A stretch of 64,000 nucleotides of DNA, taken from positions 13,742,376 to 13,806,375 of the forward strand of contig NC_091382.1 of NCBI RefSeq assembly GCF_038502225.1, written 5' to 3'. This DNA comes from Cherax quadricarinatus (lineage: Eukaryota > Arthropoda > Malacostraca > Decapoda > Parastacidae). Made by a program: the position numbers and the translations under genes. Under the pieces are notes generated by a model. That model searched no databases. It worked only from the letters and a program-made list of their open reading frames with translations, and was not told where the DNA came from. How positions within the stretch are numbered: position 1 is the first letter of the stretch; each line of letters starts with the position of its first letter. Shown here piece by piece: positions 23,012-34,290 of the stretch.

Positions 23012-23407
23012 TCAAGTACAGAAAAGTTGATAGAAGCAGAAGATACTTGAAGACGATGTAATCAGTCCATCACCCTTAAAGTTTTGAGGTGGTCAGTCCC
23101 TCAGTCTGGAGAAGAGCATTGTTCCATAGTATGAAACAATATGGAGAAGAAGTGACAGGATGGAGCTTTTTATAGCGCCAAGAGGTGAGACGTAGGCCAC
23201 TAGGAGAGGTAAGAACTCAGATGTTGAGAGGTCAGGTCCCTCTCAAATCCAGCCCCTCTCACTAGTGGAAGTTGTCGAAGTTGATTGCAGGTCTGTACCA
23301 AGATACCCTTGTGTTGCAGTGTCTGACAGATTGAACATTAAAATGGTATAAAATACCGACAGGTTGTTAGGTAAGACACATATGCAACAGTTAGGTATCT
23401 TTATTAT

Positions 23408-23440
23408 GAAACGTTTCGCCTACACAGTAGGCTTCTTCAG
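23408..23440 (-). ncRNA. hammerhead-like core, minus array unit 4
   Basis: Identical to the core at 22,120-22,152. Confidence 0.65.
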
Positions 23441-23837
23441 TCAAGTACAGAAAAGTTGATAGAAGCAGAAGATACTTGAAGACGATGTAATCAGTCCATC
23501 ACCCTTAAAGTTTTGAGGTGGTCAGTCCCTCAGTCTGGAGAAGAGCATTGTTCCATAGTATGAAACAATATGGAGAAGAAGTGACAGGATGGAGCTTTTT
23601 ATAGCGCCAAGAGGTGAGACGTAGGCCACTAGGAGAGGTAAGAACTCAGATGTTGAGAGGTCAGGTCCCTCTCAAATCCAGCCCCTCTCACTAGTGGAAG
23701 TTGTCGAAGTTGATTGCAGATCTGTACCAAGATACCCTTGTGTTGCAGTGTCTGACAGATTGAACATTAAAATGGTATAAAATACCGACAGGTTGTTAGG
23801 TAAGACACATATGCAACAGTTAGGTATCTTTATTTTG

Positions 23838-24383
23838 CAGTGACAGATTGACATTATGCTATAACAATGTATAACCAATGTTCAATCTGTCAGGCCTTGT
23901 AAAGGTACGACAATCTGCAATCACTGACAACTCCCTAGCTGGCTGAGAGGCTATTCGTCAAATCTGTCTTCGTGCCTAGTTCACTCTGGCTAAAGTCCTC
24001 GCACTTCTTCCATATTGTTTCAAGCTAGAACAATGTCTCGATCGGAGGCACCAAGCTTTAAGGTGATGGACTGATAACGCTCGATCTTCTGCTTCTATCA
24101 ACTTCTGTTGATAAGAGCTCTGTGAGGCGACTTTCACAATAAAGTCTAATGCATAGTTTACTACACCTGTCAGAATACATTAATGTCAATCTGTGACACT
24201 GCAACACAAGGCTTGTACAGATCGCAATCAGACTCGACACTTCCACTAGTGAGAGAGGACTGACTTCAACATCAGTTCACTCATGGCTATGTCACCCGGC
24301 AAAAGTCATGTCACTCTCAATGTCCATGAACTGCTGCATATGTGTCTTACCTAACAACCTGTCGGTATTTTATACCATTTTAA
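23838..24383 (+). repeat. degenerate turn-around region between the two arrays
   Basis: After the partial unit ends at about 23,837, the sequence reads as plus-orientation units full of small deletions and substitutions (for example ccatattgtttcaagctagaacaatg, about 24,010, against ccatattgtttcatactatgg in clean units). The first degenerate unit is about 310 bases instead of 430 and the second is also shortened. Clean units resume at 24,384. The indel-rich pattern resembles uncorrected long-read sequence. Confidence 0.7.
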
Positions 24384-24710
24384 TGTTCAATCTGTCAGAC
24401 ACTGCAACACAAGGGTATCTTGGTACAGATCTGCAATCAACTTCGACAACTTCCACTAGTGAGAGGGGCTGGATTTGAGAGGGACCTGACTTCTCAACAT
24501 CTGAGTTCTTACCTCTCCTAGTGGCCTACGTCTCACCTCTTGGCGCTATAAAAAAGCTCCATCCTGTCACTTCTTCTCCATATTGTTTCATACTATGGAA
24601 CAATGCTCTTCTCCAGACTGAGGGACTGACCACCTCAAAACTTTAAGGGTGATGGACTGATTACATCGTCTTCAAGTATCTTCTGCTTCTATCAACTTTT
24701 CTGTACTTGA

Positions 24711-24743
24711 CTGAAGAAGCCTACTGTGTAGGCGAAACGTTTC
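24711..24743 (+). ncRNA. hammerhead-like core, plus array unit 1
   Basis: CTGAAGA, A, stem II gcctac-tgt-gtaggc, then GAAACGTTTC. The stem II pairs are perfect (6 bp). The single unpaired A between the core and stem II departs from the textbook hammerhead. Activity is untested. Confidence 0.65.
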
Positions 24744-25140
24744 ACAATAAAGATACCTAACTGTTGCATATGTGTCTTACCTAACAACCTGTCGGTATTT
24801 TATACCATTTTAATGTTCAATCTGTCAGACACTGCAACACAAGGGTATCTTGGTACAGATCTGCAATCAACTTCGACAACTTCCACTAGTGAGAGGGGCT
24901 GGATTTGAGAGGGACCTGACTTCTCAACATCTGAGTTCTTACCTCTCCTAGTGGCCTACGTCTCACCTCTTGGCGCTATAAAAAAGCTCCATCCCGTCAC
25001 TTCTTCTCCATATTGTTTCATACTATGGAACAATGCTCTTCTCCAGACTGAGGGACTGACCACCTCAAAACTTTAAGGGTGATGGACTGATTACATCGTC
25101 TTCAAGTATCTTCTGCTTCTATCAACTTTTCTGTACTTGA

Positions 25141-25173
25141 CTGAAGAAGCCTACTGTGTAGGCGAAACGTTTC
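25141..25173 (+). ncRNA. hammerhead-like core, plus array unit 2
   Basis: Identical to the core at 24,711-24,743. Confidence 0.65.
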
Positions 25174-25570
25174 ACAATAAAGATACCTAACTGTTGCATA
25201 TGTGTCTTACCTAACAACCTGTCGGTATTTTATACCATTTTAATGTTCAATCTGTCAGACACTGCAACACAAGGGTATCTTGGTACAGATCTGCAATCAA
25301 CTTCGACAACTTCCACTAGTGAGAGGGGCTGGATTTGAGAGGGACCTGACTTCTCAACATCTGAGTTCTTACCTCTCCTAGTGGCCTACGTCTCACCTCT
25401 TGGCGCTATAAAAAAGCTCCATCCCGTCACTTCTTCTCCATATTGTTTCATACTATGGAACAATGCTCTTCTCCAGACTGAGGGACTGACCACCTCAAAA
25501 CTTTAAGGGTGATGGACTGATTACATCGTCTTCAAGTATCTTCTGCTTCTATCAACTTTTCTGTACTTGA

Positions 25571-25603
25571 CTGAAGAAGCCTACTGTGTAGGCGAAACGT
25601 TTC
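25571..25603 (+). ncRNA. hammerhead-like core, plus array unit 3
   Basis: Identical to the core at 24,711-24,743. Confidence 0.65.
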
Positions 25604-26000
25604 ACAATAAAGATACCTAACTGTTGCATATGTGTCTTACCTAACAACCTGTCGGTATTTTATACCATTTTAATGTTCAATCTGTCAGACACTGCAACAC
25701 AAGGGTATCTTGGTACAGATCTGCAATCAACTTCGACAACTTCCACTAGTGAGAGGGGCTGGATTTGAGAGGGACCTGACTTCTCAACATCTGAGTTCTT
25801 ACCTCTCCTAGTGGCCTACGTCTCACCTCTTGGCGCTATAAAAAAGCTCCATCCCGTCACTTCTTCTCCATATTGTTTCATACTATGGAACAATGCTCTT
25901 CTCCAGACTGAGGGACTGACCACCTCAAAACTTTAAGGGTGATGGACTGATTACATCGTCTTCAAGTATCTTCTGCTTCTATCAACTTTTCTGTACTTGA

Positions 26001-26033
26001 CTGAAGAAGCCTACTGTGTAGGCGAAACGTTTC
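26001..26033 (+). ncRNA. hammerhead-like core, plus array unit 4
   Basis: Identical to the core at 24,711-24,743. It lies in the truncated last unit. Confidence 0.65.
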
Positions 26034-26076
26034 ACAATAAAGATACCTAACTGTTGCATATGTGTCTTACCTAACA

Positions 26077-28234
26077 ATAAATATTACTGAAATGCCACTT
26101 ACCTTTATTGTGGAATTGTTCATGATTGATGAGATGGAAGAAGGGCAAAGGATGCAGGTGTTCTATTGTTTGGAAGGGGAAGCCCCTTCCATAAAGACTT
26201 CAGGAAACAAGTCCTTTTCTGGGGTTACCTCCCTTCTTTGTTTTTAATGCCACTAGGACCAGCTTGAGAGTCACTAGACCCCTGTTGCCCAAAATATATG
26301 TCCAGAAATCTGTTTCCCATGTCTCTTTAAGATTTCCATAAAATGGGCCACAATAGTGTCATTTTACAAGTTGCCAATACGGCTTGCATCAGCTGTGTCA
26401 TGGTAATATTCACCTATAAATACTTGCAACTTTCTAAATATTATACACATTTCCTTAATCTTTGAAGAAGGCAACTTCCTCCATCTCTCTTCCTCCCTAT
26501 GAAGGAAATGCTTGTGCTTTGGTCTTTTGCTGTTGCACATGAAGCTCTTGCAGCTCTGTAGTGGTTAGCTCTTCATCGTCGTCCTCCACCAGTGCTTCCA
26601 CATTCACGCCACTAATGTTCAACCAAGTGAACTTCCTCAATGCCACAATAAATTCCACAACTGGCACGGGCTCCTTAGGGTCAGCCCCAAACCCTTCAAA
26701 ATCCCTCTCTTGTACACATTGGGCCACAATTTTCTCCAAGCAGAGTTCAAAGTCCTGCAAGTCACTCGCTCCCAAAACATACCCATAAGGTTTATGCATC
26801 TGAGGATACTGAAGTGATCTTTCCAGAACTCTCTTAGGGTCAATTCAGTGTTTGAGGTCACTTCAAAGCACTTTTGAAACACTGATTTGGTGTACAGTTT
26901 TTTGAAATTTGAAATGACCTGCTGGTCCATTGGCTTTAGGAGAGAAGTGGTATTAAGAGGCAAAAACTTTACTTTTATGAAGCTCAACTCCCCCACAATT
27001 TGCTCTTGCAAGTCGTGAGGATGAGCAGGAGCATTGTCTATTACCAGGAGGCTCTTGAGTTCCAATTTATTTTCCAGGAGGTACTGTTTCACAGTTGGGC
27101 CAAACACATCATAGAACCAGCCAGTAAACATGTCTCCAGTGACCCATGCCTTAGTGTTTGCTCTCCACACCACACACAATTTAGTCTTGACGATATTGTT
27201 TTTATTGAACACTCTAGGAGTTTCAGAGTGATACACGAGTAAAGGCTTCACTTTGCAATCCCCACTAGTATTACTACACAACATTAGAGTTAGCCTGTCT
27301 TTCATAGGCTTGTGTCCTGGGAGTGCCTTTTCCTCCTGAGTAATGTAGGTCCTGTTCGTCAGTTTCTTCCAGAACAGGCCTGTTTCGTCACACTTAAACA
27401 CTTGTTGGGGTTTTAATTTTTAAGCGTCCATGTACTCCTTAAAGTCCTGCACATATTTTTCAGCCACTTTTTTATCAGAACTGGCAGCCTCATCATGCCT
27501 TATAACACTGTCTATGCCACTACGATTCTTAAATTTCTCAAACCACCTTTTGCTGGCCTTAAATTCATCAGCTGCAGCAGAATTTGGAGGCATTTTCTTA
27601 ATGAGATCGTCATGCAACTGCCTTGCCTTTTCACATATTATTGATTGAGAAATATTATCTCCTGGTAACTGTTTGTCGTTTATCCACACCAACAACAGTC
27701 TCTCCACACCTTTGAGTATTTGGGATCTCTGTTTTGCAAGCACACTTGCACCTTTTGCAACAACAGCTTCCTTGATTGCCTTTTTGTAGTGCAAGATAGT
27801 AGTGATGGTTGAATGGGGTTTGTTGTATATTTTTTCCAACTCCGAGATATGCACTCCACTCTCGTACTTTTCTCATATCTCCTTTTTTAATTCGATGGTT
27901 CAGCTCACCCTTTTTACCACAAGGTTGGCACTATAAGCTTTCTTTGGGCCCATGGTGGCTTATTTAGCAGTTACGAACACTAAAAACAATGGAATAATAC
28001 AAAATATATTGCATGTATGCATGGAACCATCCTCAATGACTTGTAAACAATGACACATTGGCTGGTACACGGGGTGAGTGGCCGGGCCCGCTCAGGGCGC
28101 CGTGTGGACACGATTGGGACAAAAGCTCCTGACCGAGTTTTTAGATGTTATCCAAGCCAATTTTTTTAATGCTAAATTGAGGCGTTATCCGATTTTGGCA
28201 TTATCTGATGCAGGTGTTAACTGAAGGTCCACTG
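26077..28234 (-). mobile_element. pogo/Tigger transposon, copy 2 (3' end truncated)
   Basis: The 5' terminus (minus strand) is at 28,229-28,234 (ccactg on the plus strand) with TA at 28,235-28,236, directly next to the resumed 38-bp minisatellite. The 3' terminal repeat is missing: at 26,076 the retrozyme-like array abuts sequence corresponding to the 3' UTR of copy 4 (cacttacctttat). The element therefore landed in the minisatellite, and its 3' end was later lost to the array or to a rearrangement. Confidence 0.85.
26497..27953 (-). pseudogene. Tigger-like transposase, copy 2
   Basis: The start ATG is at 27,951-27,953 (MGPKKAYSANL). The N-terminal helix-turn-helix is damaged by a TGA and TAG/TGA stops before 27,854. 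The central frame then runs to a TAA at 27,420-27,422, resumes with FKCDETGLFWKKLTNRTYIT (first catalytic Asp), LLVIDNAPAHPHDLQ (second) and LKPMDQQVISNFKKLY (third), and shifts frame near 26,750 into the acidic C-terminus (EDDDEELTTTELQELHVQQQ). All three catalytic acids remain, but stops and a frameshift disable it. Confidence 0.9.
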
Positions 28235-28392
28235 TATGTTGGTAGCAACCAGTCAGATGCAACTTGATATAATATGTTGGTAGCAACCAGTCAGGGCTAC
28301 CTTGATATAATATGTTGGTAGCAACCAGTCAGGGCCACCTTGATATAATATGTTGGTAGCAACCAGTCAGGGCCACCTTGATTTTATATTGT
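28235..28392 (+). repeat. 38-bp minisatellite resumes (about 4 units)
   Basis: Directly after the TA of Tigger copy 2 the unit ggtagcaaccagtcag...cttgatataatatgtt reappears four times. This is the right-hand remainder of the array that ends at 22,042. Confidence 0.95.
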
Positions 28393-28433
28393 TGCCAGCA
28401 CTCATTATCTTTTAATAATAATAAAAATATAAT

Positions 28434-30710
28434 GCAGTGGACTCCCCCTGTTCGGCGTGAAATCCAACTTTCAGCAAGGTTTTTCAGCAAAATTTAGCTT
28501 CGCAGTTTGTGATTGGACTTTTGATTCGGCGACCGTCCGGTACACGTCCACCCATCACCGCACACATAAAGCCAGTCTCCTGCACTATTCACACTCAGTG
28601 TGCCACTGTTTACCAGGCTTGCCCATCACCCCACGGGTTCATACAATAAATTTCTTAATAATCCATTGTTTTTTGTACTTGCAACTGCTAAATAAGTCAC
28701 CATGGGCCCAAGGAAAGCTAGTGCCAGCCATTTTGTAAAGAAAATGAGGAACACGATCGAATTCAAGAAGGAAATGATTAAAAAACATGTGAGTGGAGTG
28801 CGTGTTACAGAACTTGCCAGGATGTATGGCAAACCCCATTCAATCATCACTTCGATCATGTCGAAGGGAAAGGAAATAAAGTGTGCTGTTGTTGCAAAAG
28901 GGGTAGATATGCTGACAAAAGAAAGATCGCAAACCCTTGAAGAAGTAGAAAGGTTATTGTTGGTGTGGCTTTCCCAAAAACAGTTAGCAGGAGATAGTAT
29001 TATGCAGTTGATAATATGTGAAAAGGCAAGGCAGTTGCTTGACGATCTCATAAAGAAAATGTCTGTAACGAGTGGTGATTTTTGTGATATTAAGGCTAGC
29101 AAAGGCTCGTTTGAGAGATTTAAGAAGCGTAGTGGCCTACAGTGTGGTAAGGCATGGTGAGGCTGCCAGTTCTGACAAAAAAGCGGCTGAGAGGCTTGTA
29201 CAGGAGTTTAAGGAGTACATAGACACTGGAGAATTCAAACCCCAACAAGTTTTCAATTGTGACGAAACAGGCCTCTTTTGGAAGAAAATGCTGAAGAGGA
29301 CCTACATCACGCACGAGGAAACGGCACCCCCAGGACACAAGCCTATGAAATACAGGATAACTCTCCTATTTGTAGTAATGCTTTTGGGGAATGCAAAGTG
29401 AAGCCTTTTCTGGTGTATCAGTCTGAAAATCCCAGAGTGTTCAAGAAAAACAGAGTTTCCAAGAGTAATTTGTTTGTGAAGTGGAAGGCTAACAGTAAGA
29501 CATGGATCACAAGGAGAATTTTCCTTCACTGGTTTAATGAAGTGTTTGGCCCCAGTGTGAAGAAATACCTCCTGGAAAATAAATTGCCACTCAAGAGCCT
29601 TCTGGTAATGGACAATGCTCCTGCTCATCCTCAAGACATAGAAGAGCAAATAGTGAAGGAGTTTAGTTTCATCATGGTGAAGTTCTTGCCCCCTAATACA
29701 ACTCCTCTCCTCCAGCTCATGGACCAACAGGTCATTTCAAGTTTCAAAAAACTGTACTCCAAAGCAGTGTTTCAAAAGTGCTTTGAAGTGACCTCACACA
29801 CTGAATTGACCCTAAGAGAGTTCTGGAAAAATCAATTCAGTATCCTCAGTTGCATAAACCTTATAGGTAAGGCTTGGGAGGGAGTGACTTGCAGGATTTT
29901 GAATTCTGCTTGGAGAAAATTGAGGCCACAATGTGTACAATAGAGGGATTTTGAAGGGTTTGGGGCAGACCCTAAGGAGCCCATGCCAGTTGTGGAAAGT
30001 ATTGTGTCACTGGGGAATTCCGTGGGGCTGGATGTGTGTTTCGAGGATGTGGAAGAGTTGGTGGAGGACCATGATGAAGAGTTAACCACTAAAGAGCTGC
30101 AAGAGCTTCATCTGCCATAGCAAGAGCCCACAACTCAAGAAACTGCTGCAGAGGAGGAGGAAGAGAGATGAAGAAAGGTGCCTTCTTCAAAGATTAAGGA
30201 CATTTTTGCAAAGTTGACTGAAGTACAATTATTAATTGATGATCTTCACCTTGACAAAGCTGTTGCAGGCCGTGTTGGCAACATGTACAACGACAGTGTT
30301 GTGTCCCACTACAGACAAATCTTAAAGAAATGCCAGAAACAGAGCTCTCTGGACAGATATTTTGTGCGACAGGGGTCCAGTGACTCTCAAGTTATTCACA
30401 GTGTCATTAAAAAACAAACAAGTGAAGAAACCCCAGTAAGGACTTGGTAGAAGTCTTCAGTAAACGTAAGTGTAATGTTAATATGTTGTATTTTAATGTA
30501 TGTGTATGTAGAACTTGTTTTCTCATCGTTTTCTGCATGTAAATCTTTATTTAGTGTGAAAAAATATTATTTTTAATATTTTTGGGTATCTGGAATGGAT
30601 TAATTTCTTTTCCACTACTTCTTATAGCGAAAATGGTTTCACTATTCGGCAATTTCGTCATTCAGCAGACTCTATGGAATGGAATAATCACGAAATTCGG
30701 GGGGTCCACT
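28434..30710 (+). mobile_element. pogo/Tigger transposon, copy 3 (both ends present)
   Basis: The left terminal repeat starts cagtggactccccctgttcg at about 28,435. The right one ends cggggggtccact at 30,710, followed by ata. The flanking dinucleotide is TA on the right and tg on the left, so one side has mutated. At about 2.28 kb with both termini it is the only full-length member of the set uninterrupted by another element. Its 5' leader (attggacttttgattcggcg) is shared with the MITE at 50,431. Confidence 0.9.
28702..30450 (+). pseudogene. Tigger-like transposase, copy 3
   Basis: The start at 28,702 gives MGPRKASASHFVKKMRNTIE, the helix-turn-helix, and KGSFERFKKRSG. A frameshift near 29,140 and another near 29,385 move the frame out and back. 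Catalytic motifs are NCDETGLFWKKM, VMDNAPAHPQD and QLMDQQVISSF (Pro to Leu before the third Asp). In-frame stops at 29,941, 30,118 and 30,169 precede the C-terminal KKCQKQSSLDRYFVRQGSSD tail. The N-terminus matches the family start exactly, which supports this Met. Confidence 0.92.
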
Positions 30711-30718
30711 ATATAAAT

Positions 30719-31178
<460 letters not shown>

Positions 31179-31269
31179 GTTCATATCAACAATGTACATA
31201 ATTTAAAAAACTGGATGACATCTAATTCTGTAAAATATATGGAAAAACCCTCTTGTTATAGAGGGTATT

Positions 31270-32396
31270 TCATTGTATGTATAATTGTAGGAAGCAGTTG
31301 TGTGGTACTCTCTGCTGGGCAGACTAACAGCTGACAACTCAACAGTTGTGTGACACTTTCTGCTAGGCAGACTAACATCTGACAACTCAGCAGTTGTGTG
31401 ACACTTTCTGCTAGGCAGACTAACATCTGACAACTCAGCAGTTGTGTGACACTTTCTGCTGGGCAGACTAACATCTGACAACTCAACAGTTGTGTGACAC
31501 TTTCTGCTGGGCAGACTAACATCTGACAACTCAACAGTTGTGTGACACTTTCTGCTAGGCAGACTAACATCTGACAACTCAACAGTTGTGTGACACTTTC
31601 TGCTAGGCAGACTAACATCTGACAACTCAACAGTTGTGTGACACTTTATGCTAGGCAGACTAACATCTGACAACTCAGCAGTTGTGCAACACTCTCTGCT
31701 TAGCAGACTAACATCTGACAACTCAGCAGTTGTGCAACACTTTCTGCTGAACAGACTAACAGCTGACTACTCAGCAGTCGTGTGACTCTTTCTGCTGAGC
31801 AGACTAACAGCTGACTACTCAGCAGTTGTGTGACACTTTCTGCTGAGCAGACTAGCAGCTGACAACTGTGCAGTTGAGTGACACTTTCTGCTAGGCAGAC
31901 TAACTTTTGACAATTCAGCAGATGTGTGACACTCTCTGCTGAGCAGACTAACATCTGACAACTGTGCAGTTGTGTAACACTTTCTGCTAGGCAGACTAAC
32001 ATCTGACAATTAAGCAGTTGTGTGACACTTTCTGCTGAGCAGACTAGCAGCTGACAACTCAGCAGTTGTGCAACACTTTCTGCTGGGCAGACTAACAACT
32101 GACAATACAGCAGTTGTGTGACACTCTCTGCTAGGCAGACTAACAACTGACAACTCGGCAGTTGTGTGACGCTTTCTGCTGGGAAGACTAACATCTGACA
32201 ACTCAGCAGTTGTATGACACTCTGCTGGGCAGACTAACAACTAACAATTCAGCAGTTGTGGGACACTTTCTGCTAGGCAGACTAACATCTGACAACTCAG
32301 CAGTTGTTCTACACTTTCTGCTAGGCAGACTAACAACTGACAACTCAGCAGTTGTGCTACACTTTCTGCTAGGCAGACTAACATCTGACAACTCAC
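31270..32396 (-). repeat. 48-bp minisatellite, about 23 units, coding-phase
   Basis: The unit gcagactaacatctgacaac / tcagcagttgtgtgacactt / tctgctag recurs every 48 bases. Because 48 is a multiple of three, each frame gives a 16-residue peptide repeat (for example LSDVSLPSRKCHTTVE on the minus strand). Frames stay open over hundreds of bases, but there is no signal peptide, splice context or non-repeat domain. I treat it as a non-coding minisatellite. Confidence 0.9.
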
Positions 32397-32765
32397 ACAT
32401 AGTAAGAACAGTAAACGCTATTATCATGATGAAATTAACACAGTTTGTGCGACGATGGTGATTGGTTGACAAAATTACTTGCCTGGTATGTTCTGGGTAT
32501 CTTTTTAAAAGCAGATTTATGTTCTCACAAACATTAGGAAGTTTAGATATTTGACTGTGTATTATATCAAGCGACTATTTTACTGGATTTGATTATCATT
32601 TGAAAATTTAGAAGTTAGTAACATGATTGGTTTGAGAGTTAAATGAACTGGTACACATTCTTTCTTCACTTTCATTTACATATTCTGTTGCAAATTTTGA
32701 TAATTTTCTTGTGATTTGTGTGTAATAACTGATGGGGATAATAATATATATAAAGTAGTGTATGC
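32397..32765. other. spacer, no gene seen
   Basis: AT-rich sequence between minisatellites. I see no feature in it. Confidence 0.5.
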
Positions 32766-33257
32766 GTGTAATGTTGGTGTGACTTTTGAAAGGTGATAGC
32801 TCGCAGGGGGAAATATATGTGTGTAATGATGGTGTGACTTTTGAAAGGTGATAGCTCGCAGGGGGAAATATATGTGTGTAATGATGGTGTGACTTTTGAA
32901 AGGTGATAGCTCGCAGGGGGAAATATATGTGTGTAATGATGGTGTGACTTTTGAAAGGTGATAGCTCGCAGGGGGAAATATATGTGTGTAATGATGGTGT
33001 GACTTTTGAAAGGTGATAGCTCGCAGGGGGAAATATATGTGTGTAATGATGGTGTGACTTTTGAAAGGTGATAGCTCGCAGGGGGAAATATATGTGTGTA
33101 ATGTTGGTGTGACTTTTGAAAGGTGATAGCTCGCAGGGGGAAATATATGTGTGTAATGATGGTGTGACTTTTGAAAGGTGATAGCTTGCAGGGGGAAATA
33201 TATGTGTGTAATGTTGGTGTGACTTTTGAAAGGTGATAGCTCGCAGGGGGAAATAAT
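32766..33257 (+). repeat. 55-bp minisatellite, 9 units
   Basis: The unit gtgtaatgatggtgtgactt / ttgaaaggtgatagctcgca / gggggaaatatatgt repeats every 55 bases from 32,766. Units are almost identical and differ mainly at one a/t (atgatgg or atgttgg). The homogeneity implies recent expansion or conversion. Confidence 0.97.
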
Positions 33258-33454
33258 ATATTCCCTAGAATTCCCTTATTTATTTTAATCACTTAATTAT
33301 GTAAAATGTAATTATTGTAATGCTGGAAGCATTAATATCCTAATAAGTAAAATGTATCACATACCTGGAAATGTCATTGATTTTAAATAAATATATGTGT
33401 ACAAGATAAACGTTTTTAATGAGCAAAAATGTTAGCACTGGAAGGAGACTAATT

Positions 33455-34290
33455 GATATGCTGGGAATGTTTATTGCTGTAATTGACATATTGGGGAATG
33501 TTTATTGAAGTAATTGATGTGTTGGGAAAAGTTCATTGAAGAATTTGATTTGTTGGAAAATGTTTATTGAAGTAATCGATGTGTTGGGGAAAGTTTATTG
33601 AAGTATTTGATTTGTTGGAAAATGTTTATTGAAGAAATTGATGTGTTGGGGAATGTTTATTGAAGTAATTGATGTGTTGGTGGATGTTTATTGAAGTAAT
33701 TGATGTGTTGGGAATGTTTATTGAAGTAATTGATGTGTTGGGGAATGTTTATTGAAGTAATCGATGTGTTGGGGAATGTTTACTGAAGTAATCGATGTGT
33801 TGGGGAAAGTTTATTGAAGTATTTGATTTGTTGGAAAATGTTTATTGAAGAAATTGATGTGTTGGGGAATGTTTATTGAAGCAATTGATGTGTTGGGGAA
33901 AGTTTATTGAAGTATTTCATGTGTTGGGGAATGTTTATTGAAGTAATTGATGTGTTGGAGAATGTTTATTGAAGTAATTGATGTGTTGGGAATGTTTATT
34001 GAACTAATTGATGTGTTAGCTAATGTTTATTGAAGTAATTGATGTGTTAGGGAATGTTTATTGAAGTAATTGATGTGTTGGGGAATGTTTATTGAAGTAA
34101 TTGATGTGTTTGGGAATGTTTAGTAAAGTAAATGATGTTTTGGGAATGTTTATTGAAGTAATTGACATGTTGGGAATGTTTATTGAATTGACGTGTTGGG
34201 AATGTTTTTAGAAGCAGTTGATGCAATGGGGAATGTTTATTGAAGTAATTGATGTGTAGGAGAATGTTTATTGAAGTAATCGTGGCTGAT
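33455..34290 (+). repeat. 31-bp minisatellite, about 27 diverged units
   Basis: The unit gtttattgaagtaattgatg / tgttggggaat recurs with one- to three-base changes and small indels throughout. It is older and less homogeneous than the 55-bp array next to it. Confidence 0.93.

Larger units (their letters stand above)
22043..23837 (-). repeat. tandem ~430-bp retrozyme-like units, minus orientation (4 full, 1 partial)
   Basis: The word ttgaacattaaaatggtata recurs at 22,043, 22,472, 22,902, 23,331 and 23,760, giving units of 429, 430, 429 and 429 bases that differ by only a few bases. Read on the minus strand, each full unit contains a hammerhead-like core, then an aataaagatacc word, and then gtcggtattttatacc. 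The units share blocks with the PLE-like repeats at 2,945 and 49,258 (gaaacgtttc, aagata-cc, cacatatg). There is no long open frame. Short tandem hammerhead repeats of this size resemble the metazoan retrozymes derived from PLEs; that label is an inference. Confidence 0.85.
24384..26076 (+). repeat. tandem ~430-bp retrozyme-like units, plus orientation (3 full, 1 truncated)
   Basis: The word tgttcaatctgtcagacact recurs at 24,384, 24,814, 25,244 and 25,674 with an exact period of 430. The last unit is cut at 26,076, where Tigger sequence begins. The units are near-identical to each other and to the reverse complement of 22,043-23,759, making a head-to-head arrangement of two arrays. Confidence 0.88.

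Noticed and set aside
21465..23878. CRISPR-like array because of regular ~38-bp repeats and the ~430-bp units
   Set aside because: The repeats are directly contiguous with no unique spacers, and the context is a eukaryotic minisatellite/retroelement region.
31203..32472. A secreted repeat protein encoded by the 48-bp minisatellite
   Set aside because: There is no signal peptide, no non-repeat domain and no splice context, and several frames are equally open, as expected from a period divisible by three.
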